Of a DNA stretch of 64,000 nt, positions 28,103 to 36,571 are shown piece after piece (position 1 is the first letter of the stretch; every line of letters begins with the position of its first letter). The position numbers and the translations under genes are program-made. Location of the stretch: positions 62,001 to 126,000 of the forward strand of contig JAHHHZ010000019.1 in the NCBI GenBank assembly GCA_019359095.1, written 5' to 3'. The notes under the pieces are model-generated. The model made no database searches, was not told the DNA's origin, and saw nothing but the letters and a program-made list of their open reading frames with translations. Source of the DNA: Pleurocapsa minor HA4230-MV1. GTDB lineage: Bacteria > Cyanobacteriota > Cyanobacteriia > Cyanobacteriales > Xenococcaceae.

Positions 28103-28690
28103 ATGGGTCTAGTTAACCAGCAGCTCCAACACGCTTTAAAAGAATGGGCGATCGCCGTTGATGCTTTGAGTACGGGAAAGACAATTGTTCTCTTGCGCAA
28201 AGGTGGCATCCGTGAAGCAGGTTTTCAAGTTCAGCAGCCTTTAGTCTGGCTCTATCCAACTTATGAACACCAAAAACCCCATCTACTCAAACCAGAATAT
28301 GCTTCTAAAGTAACTCCAGTCAAGTCTGGTTGGCATCCTCAGACTGTAATCATCAAAAGCTGTGCTGAAATTACTCAAGTTGTACCTGTCAGCAGTAAAG
28401 AACAGATTGAAGCATTGCAACCATATCATATTTGGCATGAGCAGATGATTAGCGATCGCCTTGGGTGGCAACCTCAACGACCATTAATTGTCTTATTGCT
28501 GAGAGTTTATCGTCTGGCGATCCCCAAAACTATTCTTTATGACTCTTCCTATGGCGGTTGCAAATCTTGGATTGATTTAATTGAGCCTATTGCTCAAGAT
28601 AACCTGAATCCCGTAATTAGTGATGATGAATATGCAATTCAGGCACAAAAAATTGCAGCTTTGGTTGGCGCTAAAGCCGATCATCAATAG
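28103..28690 (+). CDS. DUF1802 family protein
   Basis: 195 residues. Recognisable features are the N-terminal LKEWAIAVDALSTGKTIVLLRKGGIRE, the FWLYPT-like LVWLYPTYEHQKPHLLKP segment, and VLLLRVYRLAIPKTILYDSSYGGCKSWIDL near the end. This matches DUF1802, found widely in cyanobacteria and other bacteria, with no settled function. No signal peptide or membrane span. It follows the pix operon on the same strand after 49 bases. Confidence 0.8.
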   Translation: MGLVNQQLQHALKEWAIAVDALSTGKTIVLLRKGGIREAGFQVQQPLVWLYPTYEHQKPHLLKPEYASKVTPVKSGWHPQTVIIKSCAEITQVVPVSSKEQIEALQPYHIWHEQMISDRLGWQPQRPLIVLLLRVYRLAIPKTILYDSSYGGCKSWIDLIEPIAQDNLNPVISDDEYAIQAQKIAALVGAKADHQ

Positions 28691-28789
28691 TCAAGTTTTG
28701 AATCAGTCTGATTTGAGATTAGGAAAACTTTATTGATTTTTGTCTGTAATAATTGTGATTAGGGAATCAACCCAGCATCAATAAATAAT

Positions 28790-29992
28790 ATGAAATTCTT
28801 TTCTCCCAGGCTAAGTATTTATGTAGGTATATTTGCTCTTGGAAGTGGTTTAGGCTTCTGGGGAAATTATCATGCCCAACGCTCATCACCAGTACAGGAG
28901 GCTAGAGTACCAAGCGCAGCCATTCCTCTTCCCTCTAGTACTTTTGCAAGTGGCGATCGCGATGTCAATTTTATTGCGACTGCGGTAGAGAAAGTGAGTC
29001 CTGCCGTAGTTAGAATCGATGCTTCTCGCAATATTTCTGCTGGTTTACCTGAAAATTTAAACAATCCTCTCTTGCGACGTTTTTTTGGCAATAAAGAGCG
29101 GGAAAATCCGCAAACTGAGCCAGATCGAATTGAACGAGGAACGGGTTCAGGCTTTATTATCGCCTCCGATGGTCGTCTAATTACCAATGCTCACGTAGTC
29201 AATGGTGCAGAAAAAGTTCAGGTAACCCTCAAAGATGGTACTAGCTATCAAGGCAGAGTTTTAGGTACAGATTCTATTACTGATGTAGCGGTGATTAAAA
29301 TCGAGGCAACAGATTTACCCATTGTTAGCTTCGGCAATGCCGATAATTTGACTCCTGGAGAATGGGCGATCGCGATCGGCAACCCTTTAGGCTTAGATAA
29401 TACCGTTACAGTAGGTATTGTTAGCGCTTTAGACCGTTCTAGTTCTCAAGTGGGAGTTCCTGATAAGCGAGTAAGATTTATTCAAACGGATGCAGCGATT
29501 AATCCTGGTAATTCAGGCGGGCCATTGCTTAACTCTAAAGGAGAAGTAATTGGCATGAACACCGCAATTCGCGCTGATGCTCAGGGTTTAGGCTTTGCCA
29601 TTCCGATTGAAACTGCCCAAAGAATTGCCGATCAGTTATTTGCTAAAGGAGAGGCAGACCATCCCTATTTAGGGGTTCAGATGGTCAATCTTAACCAAGA
29701 AACTAAGGCGGAAATTAATTCTAGTCAAGAATTTGGCTTTAAGATTACTGAGTCTGAAGGAGTGTTGGTGGTTAAAGTTATTCCTCGTTCTCCTGCTGCC
29801 AAGAGTGGCTTCCAGCCAGGAGATGTCATTAGTCAGGTAGGAAATTTGGGTGTGACAAATTCTCTCCAAGTACAGGAACAGGTAGATTCAAGTGAAATCG
29901 GTAGCGAACTGGAAGTAAAAATTATTAGAGATGGTAAAGCTAAGACTCTTAAAGTAAAGCCTGGTGCTTTTCCTCAAGATAACTCTGAATAA
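28790..29992 (+). CDS. hhoA: HhoA/HtrA-type (Deg) serine protease
   Basis: 400 residues. An N-terminal hydrophobic segment (YVGIFALGSGLGFWGNY) exports it to the periplasm or thylakoid lumen. The trypsin-like domain has His135 in ITNAHVV, Asp165 in SITDVAVIKI and Ser242 in NPGNSGGPLL. One PDZ domain follows (~295-390; YLGVQMVNL, then SGFQPGDVISQVG). One PDZ and this length fit the cyanobacterial Deg group (HhoA, HhoB, HtrA). I cannot tell which of the three it is, so the symbol is tentative. Role: removal of damaged exported proteins. Confidence 0.88.
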   Translation: MKFFSPRLSIYVGIFALGSGLGFWGNYHAQRSSPVQEARVPSAAIPLPSSTFASGDRDVNFIATAVEKVSPAVVRIDASRNISAGLPENLNNPLLRRFFGNKERENPQTEPDRIERGTGSGFIIASDGRLITNAHVVNGAEKVQVTLKDGTSYQGRVLGTDSITDVAVIKIEATDLPIVSFGNADNLTPGEWAIAIGNPLGLDNTVTVGIVSALDRSSSQVGVPDKRVRFIQTDAAINPGNSGGPLLNSKGEVIGMNTAIRADAQGLGFAIPIETAQRIADQLFAKGEADHPYLGVQMVNLNQETKAEINSSQEFGFKITESEGVLVVKVIPRSPAAKSGFQPGDVISQVGNLGVTNSLQVQEQVDSSEIGSELEVKIIRDGKAKTLKVKPGAFPQDNSE

Positions 29993-30136
29993 GATGCATC
30001 AATATAGCCCAGAGCAAAAACTAATTGGAACTGGCGCAACGGTTGTTTATGATTAGCAAAGGAAACCTATCTCATCTATCTGAAACAAGCTAATTGACAA
30101 AAACACCGTGGTTCTTTTTCATCAGACAAGATTAAC

Positions 30137-31642
30137 GTGATCGAAGCAGATGTTCATTCTTCCCTGCGAGATTTTTTACGCCAGCATGGGAATCGTAATT
30201 TTCCTCATCATCTGACGATGGCGCGACTTATTTCCCGTGCTTTACGCTTAGGTCGTCCTGCTCTCATGCAGACTGGCAGCAGTGTGACTAAATACTGTTT
30301 GAGTTATTTAACGCCGATCTTGTTGGGGGACTGGCCAGTAATTGTAGTTGCGCCGATCGCTACTCAAGAATATTTGCTAGAAACGGAAATTCCCAAGCTT
30401 AAGCAATGGCTGGGGATCACTAAAAAAGTACGAATTGGCGATCGCTGGCAAGCAGACGATCGACTGTTACTCACCTCACCTCAAAGCTGGTTGAGCGATC
30501 GCTTGGAATCTCAGGCTCGGTTTCCCGCGAACATGCCGACCATTATCGATCGCGCCGATAATTTAGAAGAATGGACTCGACAGTTGTTAACCATCAGCAT
30601 TACCGCTGGAGATTGGAATGCCTTATTACAGTCTGCGCCCCAGGCTCAAGAGTCGATCCGTAATACGAGAATTAAACTGACTAAATCAATTTTTGCTCGT
30701 CCTGAAAATCCTTATCGTAACTATGTCTTGCTCGCATCGGAATTAGAGTTAATTAACCGCCTCTGCGAAACCTTAAACCAGCAACAGCTATTAAAGGGTA
30801 AATTTGCTCAGTTTTGGCAACAGGTGGCCGATAAGTCCAATATATCTTGGATTGCTCGCGATCGCGATCGGGGTTCTCTGACAATTAATCTTGCTCCAGC
30901 CAGAGTAAGTAATCAGCTCAGTTTTATTTGGCAACAGCAGCCTGTAGTAATTATTGGTAGTTTTTTGGATACCGAAGCTGAGGCAACAACTTATCGGCAG
31001 CGAGTTGGATTAAATACCGAGATTCTGACCCTTAAGTTTACCCCTAATCGACAAAACAATCATATTCAACTTTATTTGCCCGATCGCTTTCCCATGCCCA
31101 ATTCGCCCGATTTTCGGCAATCATTTTTGGCGGAAAGTTTACTGCTAGTAGGACTCAGCAGTAGCATCAAACGTTTAATCGTCGTCATTGCTGATGATGT
31201 ACCCCTGCAAGGACAAGTTGGTTCAGTCTTAGCGGGGGAATTTGGCTCTAGGGTTAGGGTTGAAAACACTAAGGTGTTAAATGACAGTATTTTGATCTGT
31301 GGCTGGTCATTTTGGAACCAACATCAAGAATCTTTACCAATTCCCAGGCTGCTGATTATTGCCACTCTACCAATTCCTTCTCTGGAGAATCCGCTAGTAG
31401 CTAATTTAGTCAAGTATTACAAAGATCAGCGTCAAGACTGGTTTAGACTATATTTGCTGCCTGCTGCTTTAAAAACTTTAGAACAGACGACTGTTCCCCT
31501 AAGAGAATCCCAAAGTATCGTTGCTCTTTTAGATAATCGGGTTAATTTCCGTAGCTACGGCAAAACTATTTTATCTGCCCTCGAACCCTGCGCACGGATT
31601 AATTATATTGACCCGACATGGTTTGGTTATCCTGATTCTTGA
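30137..31642 (+). CDS. DinG-like helicase relative with degenerate nucleotide-binding motifs
   Basis: 501 residues, GTG start. The layout resembles the cyanobacterial DinG/XPD-like helicase family: a RecA-like N-terminal lobe, a middle helical part and a C-terminal lobe ending RVNFRSYGKTILSALEPC. The motifs are eroded. Where a Walker A (GxGKT) is expected there is ALMQTGSSVTKYCLSY, and the DEAH box position reads IIDRADN. ATP-driven unwinding is therefore doubtful. The frame is intact and codon use is ordinary, so the protein is probably made. DNA binding or a structural role is possible. The assignment to the family rests on overall pattern. Confidence 0.55.
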   Translation: MIEADVHSSLRDFLRQHGNRNFPHHLTMARLISRALRLGRPALMQTGSSVTKYCLSYLTPILLGDWPVIVVAPIATQEYLLETEIPKLKQWLGITKKVRIGDRWQADDRLLLTSPQSWLSDRLESQARFPANMPTIIDRADNLEEWTRQLLTISITAGDWNALLQSAPQAQESIRNTRIKLTKSIFARPENPYRNYVLLASELELINRLCETLNQQQLLKGKFAQFWQQVADKSNISWIARDRDRGSLTINLAPARVSNQLSFIWQQQPVVIIGSFLDTEAEATTYRQRVGLNTEILTLKFTPNRQNNHIQLYLPDRFPMPNSPDFRQSFLAESLLLVGLSSSIKRLIVVIADDVPLQGQVGSVLAGEFGSRVRVENTKVLNDSILICGWSFWNQHQESLPIPRLLIIATLPIPSLENPLVANLVKYYKDQRQDWFRLYLLPAALKTLEQTTVPLRESQSIVALLDNRVNFRSYGKTILSALEPCARINYIDPTWFGYPDS

Positions 31643-31687
31643 GGCGATCGCTACTAGTCTGTTAAATATTAATTGATGGATTGAGGT

Positions 31688-31879
31688 TAGGTAGTAGGTA
31701 GTAGGTAGTCCTAAAGGACGACGCGACCCTAAAGGGTTAGCTTCGCGTCAGCTAGTCCTAAAGGATAAGCTCCGCAAATGCCGTGGCACATTGTCCTAAA
31801 GGATACACCTTCGGATATACCCTTGTCCTAAAGGATAAGCTTCGCAAATGGTATACCGCTTCGCATATAGGTAGTAGGT
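31688..31879. repeat. Heptamer array (TAGGTAG) split by a cluster of short dispersed repeats
   Basis: Three TAGGTAG units end at 31708 and the array resumes with TAGGTAGTAGG at 31868. Between them lie 159 bases built from several copies of the family: TCCTAAAGGACGACGCG, CCTAAAGGGTTAGCTTCGCG, TCCTAAAGGATAAGCTCCGC, TCCTAAAGGATACACCTTCG, TCCTAAAGGATAAGCTTCGC and ATACCGCTTCGCATA. Removing 31709-31867 restores the heptamer phase. It fills the non-coding gap after the helicase-like gene. Confidence 0.8.
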
Positions 31880-31885
31880 TAAAAA

Positions 31886-31913
31886 CTCATTACTCATTAC
31901 TCATTACTCATTA
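31886..31913. repeat. Heptamer tandem repeat (CTCATTA)x4
   Basis: Four exact CTCATTA units, a few bases from the TAGGTAG array and unrelated to it in sequence. Confidence 0.85.
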
Positions 31914-31957
31914 CTCTAAGCTTACTCACCCATCATCAATTAATTGACAAAGCGCTA

Positions 31958-32185
31958 TTAGCCTCTACGAGTTTTCCTGCGGGAAAATAGGATCGGGATT
32001 AACGCGCCTAAAATGATGCCGATCGCACTACATAAAGCTAATAGCACGCCAACGGGAATTGTAATTGACTCAAAGGTGAGAAACTTAAGGGAAACATCCT
32101 GAATATTTTGGATCGAGAAAATTGCGATCGCCGCTACCAAAATCGCCAGAATTAGTGAACTTAATAAACTGGTAAAAGATTTCAT
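31958..32185 (-). CDS. LapA domain (DUF1049) small membrane protein
   Basis: 75 residues with two membrane spans, SLILAILVAAIAIFSIQNIQ and PVGVLLALCSAIGIILGALIPI, separated by a short loop carrying the family's QN..DVSLKFL pattern, and a basic cytoplasmic tail SRRKTRRG. LapA/LapB proteins of enterobacteria link lipopolysaccharide assembly to quality control; in cyanobacteria the role of these short homologues is unknown. Start chosen at the first ATG, 14 bases after the end of the upstream Uma2 gene, so they may share a transcript. Confidence 0.75.
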   Translation of the reverse strand: MKSFTSLLSSLILAILVAAIAIFSIQNIQDVSLKFLTFESITIPVGVLLALCSAIGIILGALIPILFSRRKTRRG

Positions 32186-32199
32186 ACTTACGATAATAG

Positions 32200-32748
32200 C
32201 TAAAATAATAGCAATTGCTCTATAGCAATCCCAAGTTCGGGAAAAGCCAACGGTGAAATTATGCCTTTGGTATATTCTGTAACTTTGGTATATTTATTGC
32301 CTTCAGGAACGGTATGAACGATTAGCTTTTTATTGATTAAATCGATTATCCAATACTCGACGATAGCGTTACGTGCATAGATAGTACTTTTTTCAGTTAG
32401 GTCCTTGCTGAGAGTCTTATTTGATATTTCAATCAGCCAGTAAATATCTTGGGGATAGGGATGATGTTGCGCATAGATAGTTTTAGGTAATCTGACTATT
32501 GCTATGTCTGGTTCAGGCTCAGAATTATCGAGGGTAATAGGATGAGATTCACGTATTTTAGCCAATCCTTGCAATTTTTCCCTGAGTAACTCTGCCACAT
32601 CATCGTTAGTGTAACTATGTTCTTCTCGCTCAGGACTTATATCAACTATCTCACCATTTAATAACTCAACAGATTTGCCTGTCAACAGCCCTGATTCAAT
32701 CATTAAATGATATTCTTCAACCGACCATTTATGAGTAATTATTGTCAT
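32200..32748 (-). CDS. Uma2 family (DUF820) endonuclease-like protein
   Basis: 182 residues with the nuclease-like core: WSVEEYHLMIESGLLTGKSVELLNGEIVD-type start, SEPEPDIAIVRLP near residues 70-82, YWLIEISNKTLSKDL near 103-117, and VEYWIIDLINKKLIVH near 128-143. It belongs to a different Uma2 subgroup from the one at 14156. Function unknown; often multi-copy in cyanobacteria. Confidence 0.88.
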   Translation of the reverse strand: MTIITHKWSVEEYHLMIESGLLTGKSVELLNGEIVDISPEREEHSYTNDDVAELLREKLQGLAKIRESHPITLDNSEPEPDIAIVRLPKTIYAQHHPYPQDIYWLIEISNKTLSKDLTEKSTIYARNAIVEYWIIDLINKKLIVHTVPEGNKYTKVTEYTKGIISPLAFPELGIAIEQLLLF

Positions 32749-32815
32749 GGCTCGAACTACATTTACTTTTTATTACCATATTTGTTTAATATAACCATAC
32801 GTAAAAACGTTAGGA

Positions 32816-32938
32816 CATTTTTGAAATACTACTTCCTACTTCCTACTTCCTACTTCCTACTTCCTACTTCCTACTTCCTATTTCCTATTTACGAGCCGAC
32901 TACTACTAATGTCATAATTTAACTTTGTACGGCTATAC
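32816..32938. repeat. Dispersed repeat carrying a variable heptamer array, copy 1
   Basis: Begins CATTTTTGAAATACT, has eight A(C/T)TTCCT heptamers from 32831, then a 52-base tail ending in TTTGTACGGCTATAC. The same unit, with four heptamers, is at 57416-57510. Outside the array the two differ at about three positions and have no length change. Copy 1 ends at the stop codon of the minus-strand ExbD-like gene. Confidence 0.85.
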
Positions 32939-33645
32939 TACTGTACGCCGACTGCTCTTCCGCCTGGAAGCTCCGAACCGATAATCGTGCGAATTTTAAT
33001 CGGTGCATCTTGTTCAAGAGGTTCCCAGCCAACTTCATAACCTGCTTCCCATGCCTGTTTTCTAGCGTCGCGAAATGCCTCAAAACTGTCTGGTCTGACA
33101 ATAAATGCTAAGTAGTCTTTGTTCGGATTAGACTTTGATAAAACCTGTTGATAAGCAGAATTAGCGGCAGTTAATTTAGTAGCTGTCTCACCAATATTGT
33201 TGGACAGGGGTTCAAACAGCAATGATACTCCTTGGTCTACTGTTCTTACCCGATAGCTATCTGTATCAACTCTAAAGTTACTTTGACGACCGAGAATACT
33301 CAATAAGCAAGACTGATAATTGCTGAGGCTCACTGAGTCCCCACTAGATGGCTTGTTGCAGTTGGGTAGGCTGCCTGATAGCTCAATTTCTTTGTTTCTA
33401 ATTTGACGTAAATTAAGATAACTTACTTTATTATTCTGGATTTCAAACCACAATGGTTCTTTATCCGTGGTCGAAGCAAGGGGAGTCTGAATTGTAAGGT
33501 GGGTTTTAGGAGCGCCTCCATTAGCAGCCAAACTGGCAAATAAACTGACAAAGATCAAGACACCAACGATGTTAGTCAGAACATCTAAAAAAGAGTCTAG
33601 GTTTTGACTAGCATTCGGCATTTTGCGTCTAACTCTGTTTCTCAT
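32938..33645 (-). CDS. ExbD-like accessory subunit B of a MotA/ExbB-type channel
   Basis: 235 residues. One membrane span near residues 17-42 contains SFLDVLTNIVGVLIFVSLF. Its Asp matches the proton-relay Asp of ExbD/TolR. A periplasmic part follows (no OmpA motif), ending in DYLAFIVRPDSFEAFRDAR and VGWEPLEQDAPIKIR. This end motif is shared with the 163-residue gene upstream, so the two are paralogues. Last gene of a three-gene minus-strand operon, 34 bases after the previous stop. A role as stator partner of the ExbB-like channel is inferred. The longer periplasmic insert (~65-165) is particular to this one and includes two cysteines. Confidence 0.7.
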   Translation of the reverse strand: MRNRVRRKMPNASQNLDSFLDVLTNIVGVLIFVSLFASLAANGGAPKTHLTIQTPLASTTDKEPLWFEIQNNKVSYLNLRQIRNKEIELSGSLPNCNKPSSGDSVSLSNYQSCLLSILGRQSNFRVDTDSYRVRTVDQGVSLLFEPLSNNIGETATKLTAANSAYQQVLSKSNPNKDYLAFIVRPDSFEAFRDARKQAWEAGYEVGWEPLEQDAPIKIRTIIGSELPGGRAVGVQ

Positions 33646-33679
33646 TGGTTATATTTATCTCTAAAATCAATAATACTTT

Positions 33680-34171
33680 TTAACTTTCGATCTTCAGCTC
33701 TAAACCATATTCTAATGGTTCATAGCCAATATCTATTCCCTCTCCCCGTACCAACTGACGAGCTTTATCAAACATTTCTAAGCCGTCGGGACGAAGAATT
33801 AAAATTAGATATTGCTTATCCTTATTGGCTTTGAGATTAGCAATGGTCTTTCTTAAAGCGGATTTTTCATCATATAGCTCTGTTCTGGGAGCAAACTTTT
33901 TACTAGGGTGTAGAACAAAACCATCCTTACGAGCCTCGATATAGACAGGAGTTTTATTGTGATTAGAATATACATCAGTCTTTTTGCCATTAGACCTTTG
34001 ACTATTTTCATCTGTTTTAGCGACGATCACCGCTTCTTGAGGTTCTCCAGCTTGAGTAGTTAAAACAACAATCAACAGAACTAGCGTGCCAATAGTACAG
34101 GCGAGGACGGAGAGAAAAGGAAACAGTTCGACCTCTGCTTGCTGTTTGCGAGATATGTTACGTCTGGGCAT
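33680..34171 (-). CDS. ExbD-like accessory subunit A of a MotA/ExbB-type channel
   Basis: 163 residues. A short basic cytoplasmic start (MPRRNISRKQQAEVE) precedes one membrane span, LFPFLSVLACTIGTLVLLIVVL. At the position of the ExbD proton-relay Asp it has Ser (FLSVL against FLDVL in its partner). The periplasmic part ends with QYLILILRPDGLEMFDKARQ and IGYEPLEYGLELKI, matching the end of the 235-residue subunit. Middle gene of the operon, 38 bases after the channel gene. A pair of one Asp-bearing and one Asp-lacking subunit suggests a mixed dimer around the channel. Confidence 0.7.
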   Translation of the reverse strand: MPRRNISRKQQAEVELFPFLSVLACTIGTLVLLIVVLTTQAGEPQEAVIVAKTDENSQRSNGKKTDVYSNHNKTPVYIEARKDGFVLHPSKKFAPRTELYDEKSALRKTIANLKANKDKQYLILILRPDGLEMFDKARQLVRGEGIDIGYEPLEYGLELKIES

Positions 34172-34209
34172 GGTTTAGTCTAACTAGGTAAGAACAAATT
34201 CTATGGTGG

Positions 34210-35640
34210 TTATCTAGAGTTTTGATCGCGATCATGCTCGACTAGGGTAATGCGACGAGGTTTATTCAGCTGTTGCAGCACAGGTTGTATTTGAGTCAGA
34301 TGATCTCTAATTCCTGATAAGACATTTTCTAGTTGAGACGTTTGTTCGAGGGAAGCAAAACTTCTTTCTACACCAGGTTGAATATTGGAGAAATCGGGTA
34401 TTTTTCGAGTAGCCGCCTCTAAAGAACCGATTCTAGTTTCTAAAATTTGAGCCGCTTTTTCCAATTGCTGACTAATACCTTGAGTTTGAGCATTGAGATC
34501 TTGAGCCGTTGCCATATTTTTGCTTCTGATCTCTTCCACCACCAATTTGATTTGCTGTACTAATTCTTGATTAGTTTTTTGCTGTTGGGCAAAAAAAGTG
34601 AGAAACTCTTGGCGATCGCGATTTGCCTGTTCTCTGATATCTCCTACCTGATTAATCACCTGAGAACTAATCCCATATACTTTGCTGACCTCGCTCAAAA
34701 ACCCCTTAGAAAGCTTGTCTGAAGCCTTTTCTGCATAGCTATGGGCTGGATCGATCAGGTCTTCGGGGTCAGGGAAATGTTCTTTGATTGCTCCTGCTAC
34801 CGCTCGATCGATCGCTGCGGGGTCTAACTGTTCATTTTTCTTGGTTAGTCTGGGTAGTAGTTTGTCGTTAATAAAGACATCAATGCCTAATAGCAGATTG
34901 GACTCATAGTTTTCGACTAAGACCAAAGGAATCATTACTAAGACACTGAGAAACAAAGCTAATAGGGTGGTGTCAAAAGCTACCCCAAGGCTGCTAGTAA
35001 CTGTCCCAATACCTTTTTTAATTAGCTCGACATCGCCAGAATTTTCGATAAATCCTGAAAAGCCACTAACCGCACCACTAATCCCAATTACTGTACCGAT
35101 AAATCCTAGTAAGGGAATTGCCCAAACCAAGATGCGAGGAAAGGAATAGGAGGATTCTGAATTATTGGCATAGAAGGCAGAGTCATCTAAAGCAAATTCA
35201 TTGGCAGCCGTGCGATCGCCACTTTTGATATAAGCTTTAAGCACTCGTCCGCAACGAATGGCAACTAAGTTACCGTCTTTAATTAACCGTTCCTGAAAGT
35301 ATTCTACTTCGTGGGCATCAGGACGTTCTAGGGGTATATGATCGGCAATCCAGATTTTTCTGAGGGCTTCATGTTCTTTTCTCAGCAGCAAAAACTTCAT
35401 GACGACAGTAGCAATTACTATAGCAGCTAAGGCCACCGACAGATACTGAATAAAACCCCTCTCAAAGAGCAAGACGCCAACATAGGATTGTCTAATAGCT
35501 GGAATAATCCCAACTATTAGATACGTGACCAAAAAAATGGCTAGTGATGCTAGCGATAGGATAGCAAGATTAATGTCTAATTCCTGACGTTGGAGATCGG
35601 AAATGCGAGATTTTTTAGGTTTAAGGTTAAGCTTATTCAT
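34210..35640 (-). CDS. MotA/TolQ/ExbB family channel with long coiled-coil tail
   Basis: 476 residues. Membrane spans lie at about 28-50, 62-85, 180-205 and 222-247. The last two carry the MotA/ExbB core: WAIPLLGFIGTVIGISGAVSGF, then SLGVAFDTTLLALFLSVLVM with the polar Thr residues that line the proton path. After it comes a ~220-residue cytoplasmic tail with heptad-like segments (from ~310, rich in Gln and Glu). Energy from ion flow is presumably passed to the two ExbD-like partners downstream. Topology and tail recall ZorA of the Zorya defence system, but the partner genes differ. First gene of the operon; function unknown. Confidence 0.78.
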   Translation of the reverse strand: MNKLNLKPKKSRISDLQRQELDINLAILSLASLAIFLVTYLIVGIIPAIRQSYVGVLLFERGFIQYLSVALAAIVIATVVMKFLLLRKEHEALRKIWIADHIPLERPDAHEVEYFQERLIKDGNLVAIRCGRVLKAYIKSGDRTAANEFALDDSAFYANNSESSYSFPRILVWAIPLLGFIGTVIGISGAVSGFSGFIENSGDVELIKKGIGTVTSSLGVAFDTTLLALFLSVLVMIPLVLVENYESNLLLGIDVFINDKLLPRLTKKNEQLDPAAIDRAVAGAIKEHFPDPEDLIDPAHSYAEKASDKLSKGFLSEVSKVYGISSQVINQVGDIREQANRDRQEFLTFFAQQQKTNQELVQQIKLVVEEIRSKNMATAQDLNAQTQGISQQLEKAAQILETRIGSLEAATRKIPDFSNIQPGVERSFASLEQTSQLENVLSGIRDHLTQIQPVLQQLNKPRRITLVEHDRDQNSR

Positions 35641-36571
35641 AAATTAGTGGTTAATTGTGGTTAATTGCTGCTTTGTGCCTATAAGCTCACGGTTTGTCCG
35701 CAATAGCTTAGAAGTTGGTTAAATTAACGTCATACCTTGGTTAGTTTAGTCTTTGACGGTGGGTATAAGTTGCTGGGCAATATCAATATATTTTATTTAG
35801 CTTTAGATATTAAAATAATTTACCTGAGTTAGATAGCACGTGCTTGGTCTACAACAAAATACTTTAGCTTTATTTCTCATACCAAATTTTGGTAAAAAAG
35901 CTGAAGATAATTGCTCATCTTACTCGCCATAAGAGAATTAATGAAAGCTAGATTTAAATAATTAGCCAAAAAAATATTGATTATTTATCAAAATTTTATA
36001 GACAGTATTCAACCAATAAAAAATCTACTTAAGGCGATGCCGAAGGCTAGGCGCGTCCTAAAGGATTAGCTCCTAACGTCGCGTCACGCGAAGCTAGTGC
36101 TAAAGCACTTGTCTCGCATAGTTGGAGATACCGCTACGCATATCCTTTAGGGGAGCCTAATCGCGGTTGTTAGTACAAAGCTTAAAAGTCTACATCTGCA
36201 TATATATACGTAGATCCTCACTAGCCACTTTGAAGAATTGGAATGAGATTTAACTCGATCTAATATTTATTACAAAACTTAATATTTACTTAATAAAAGC
36301 GAGAATGCTCTTTTGAACCTTTTTTGAGCGATAGATTAGCGGGAAAATTAAATTTGTTTTTTAGGACTACAAAAACACTATTTTGGTCTTGGTAGCTTTG
36401 CTAGATAAGGTTATAAAAATTACAAGGCTTTTTTACTTAATCTCATTCAGTTGATGATTGAAAATTTTGGCAATATGATAGCGTTTGATCCTTAGAACAA
36501 GGACAATAAGCCGTTATTTTAATAGCTTGGAAAATTTTTAGTAGATAAAGAAAGATTGTAGAGGAAAACAT
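35641..36571. other. Long non-coding gap with a composite dispersed repeat
   Basis: 931 bases with no convincing gene. At about 36030-36165 a GC-richer block (TCCTAAAGGATTAGCTCC, GTCACGCGAAGC, a GCTAAAGC hairpin-like piece and ATACCGCTACGCATATCC followed by TTTAGG) is a composite of the short repeat family seen elsewhere; here no tandem array flanks it. The remainder is AT-rich and should hold the divergent promoters of the channel operon (left) and the RTX gene (right). Confidence 0.6.

Noticed and set aside
7694-32900. CRISPR array, from the evenly repeated short units
   Set aside because: The units are 7-8 bases long and directly adjacent, with no spacers, and no cas gene is present.
32938-35640. 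Zorya defence system (ZorA-like channel with long tail)
   Set aside because: ZorB has an OmpA-type peptidoglycan-binding end, which neither small partner shows, and no ZorC/D/E-type gene follows.
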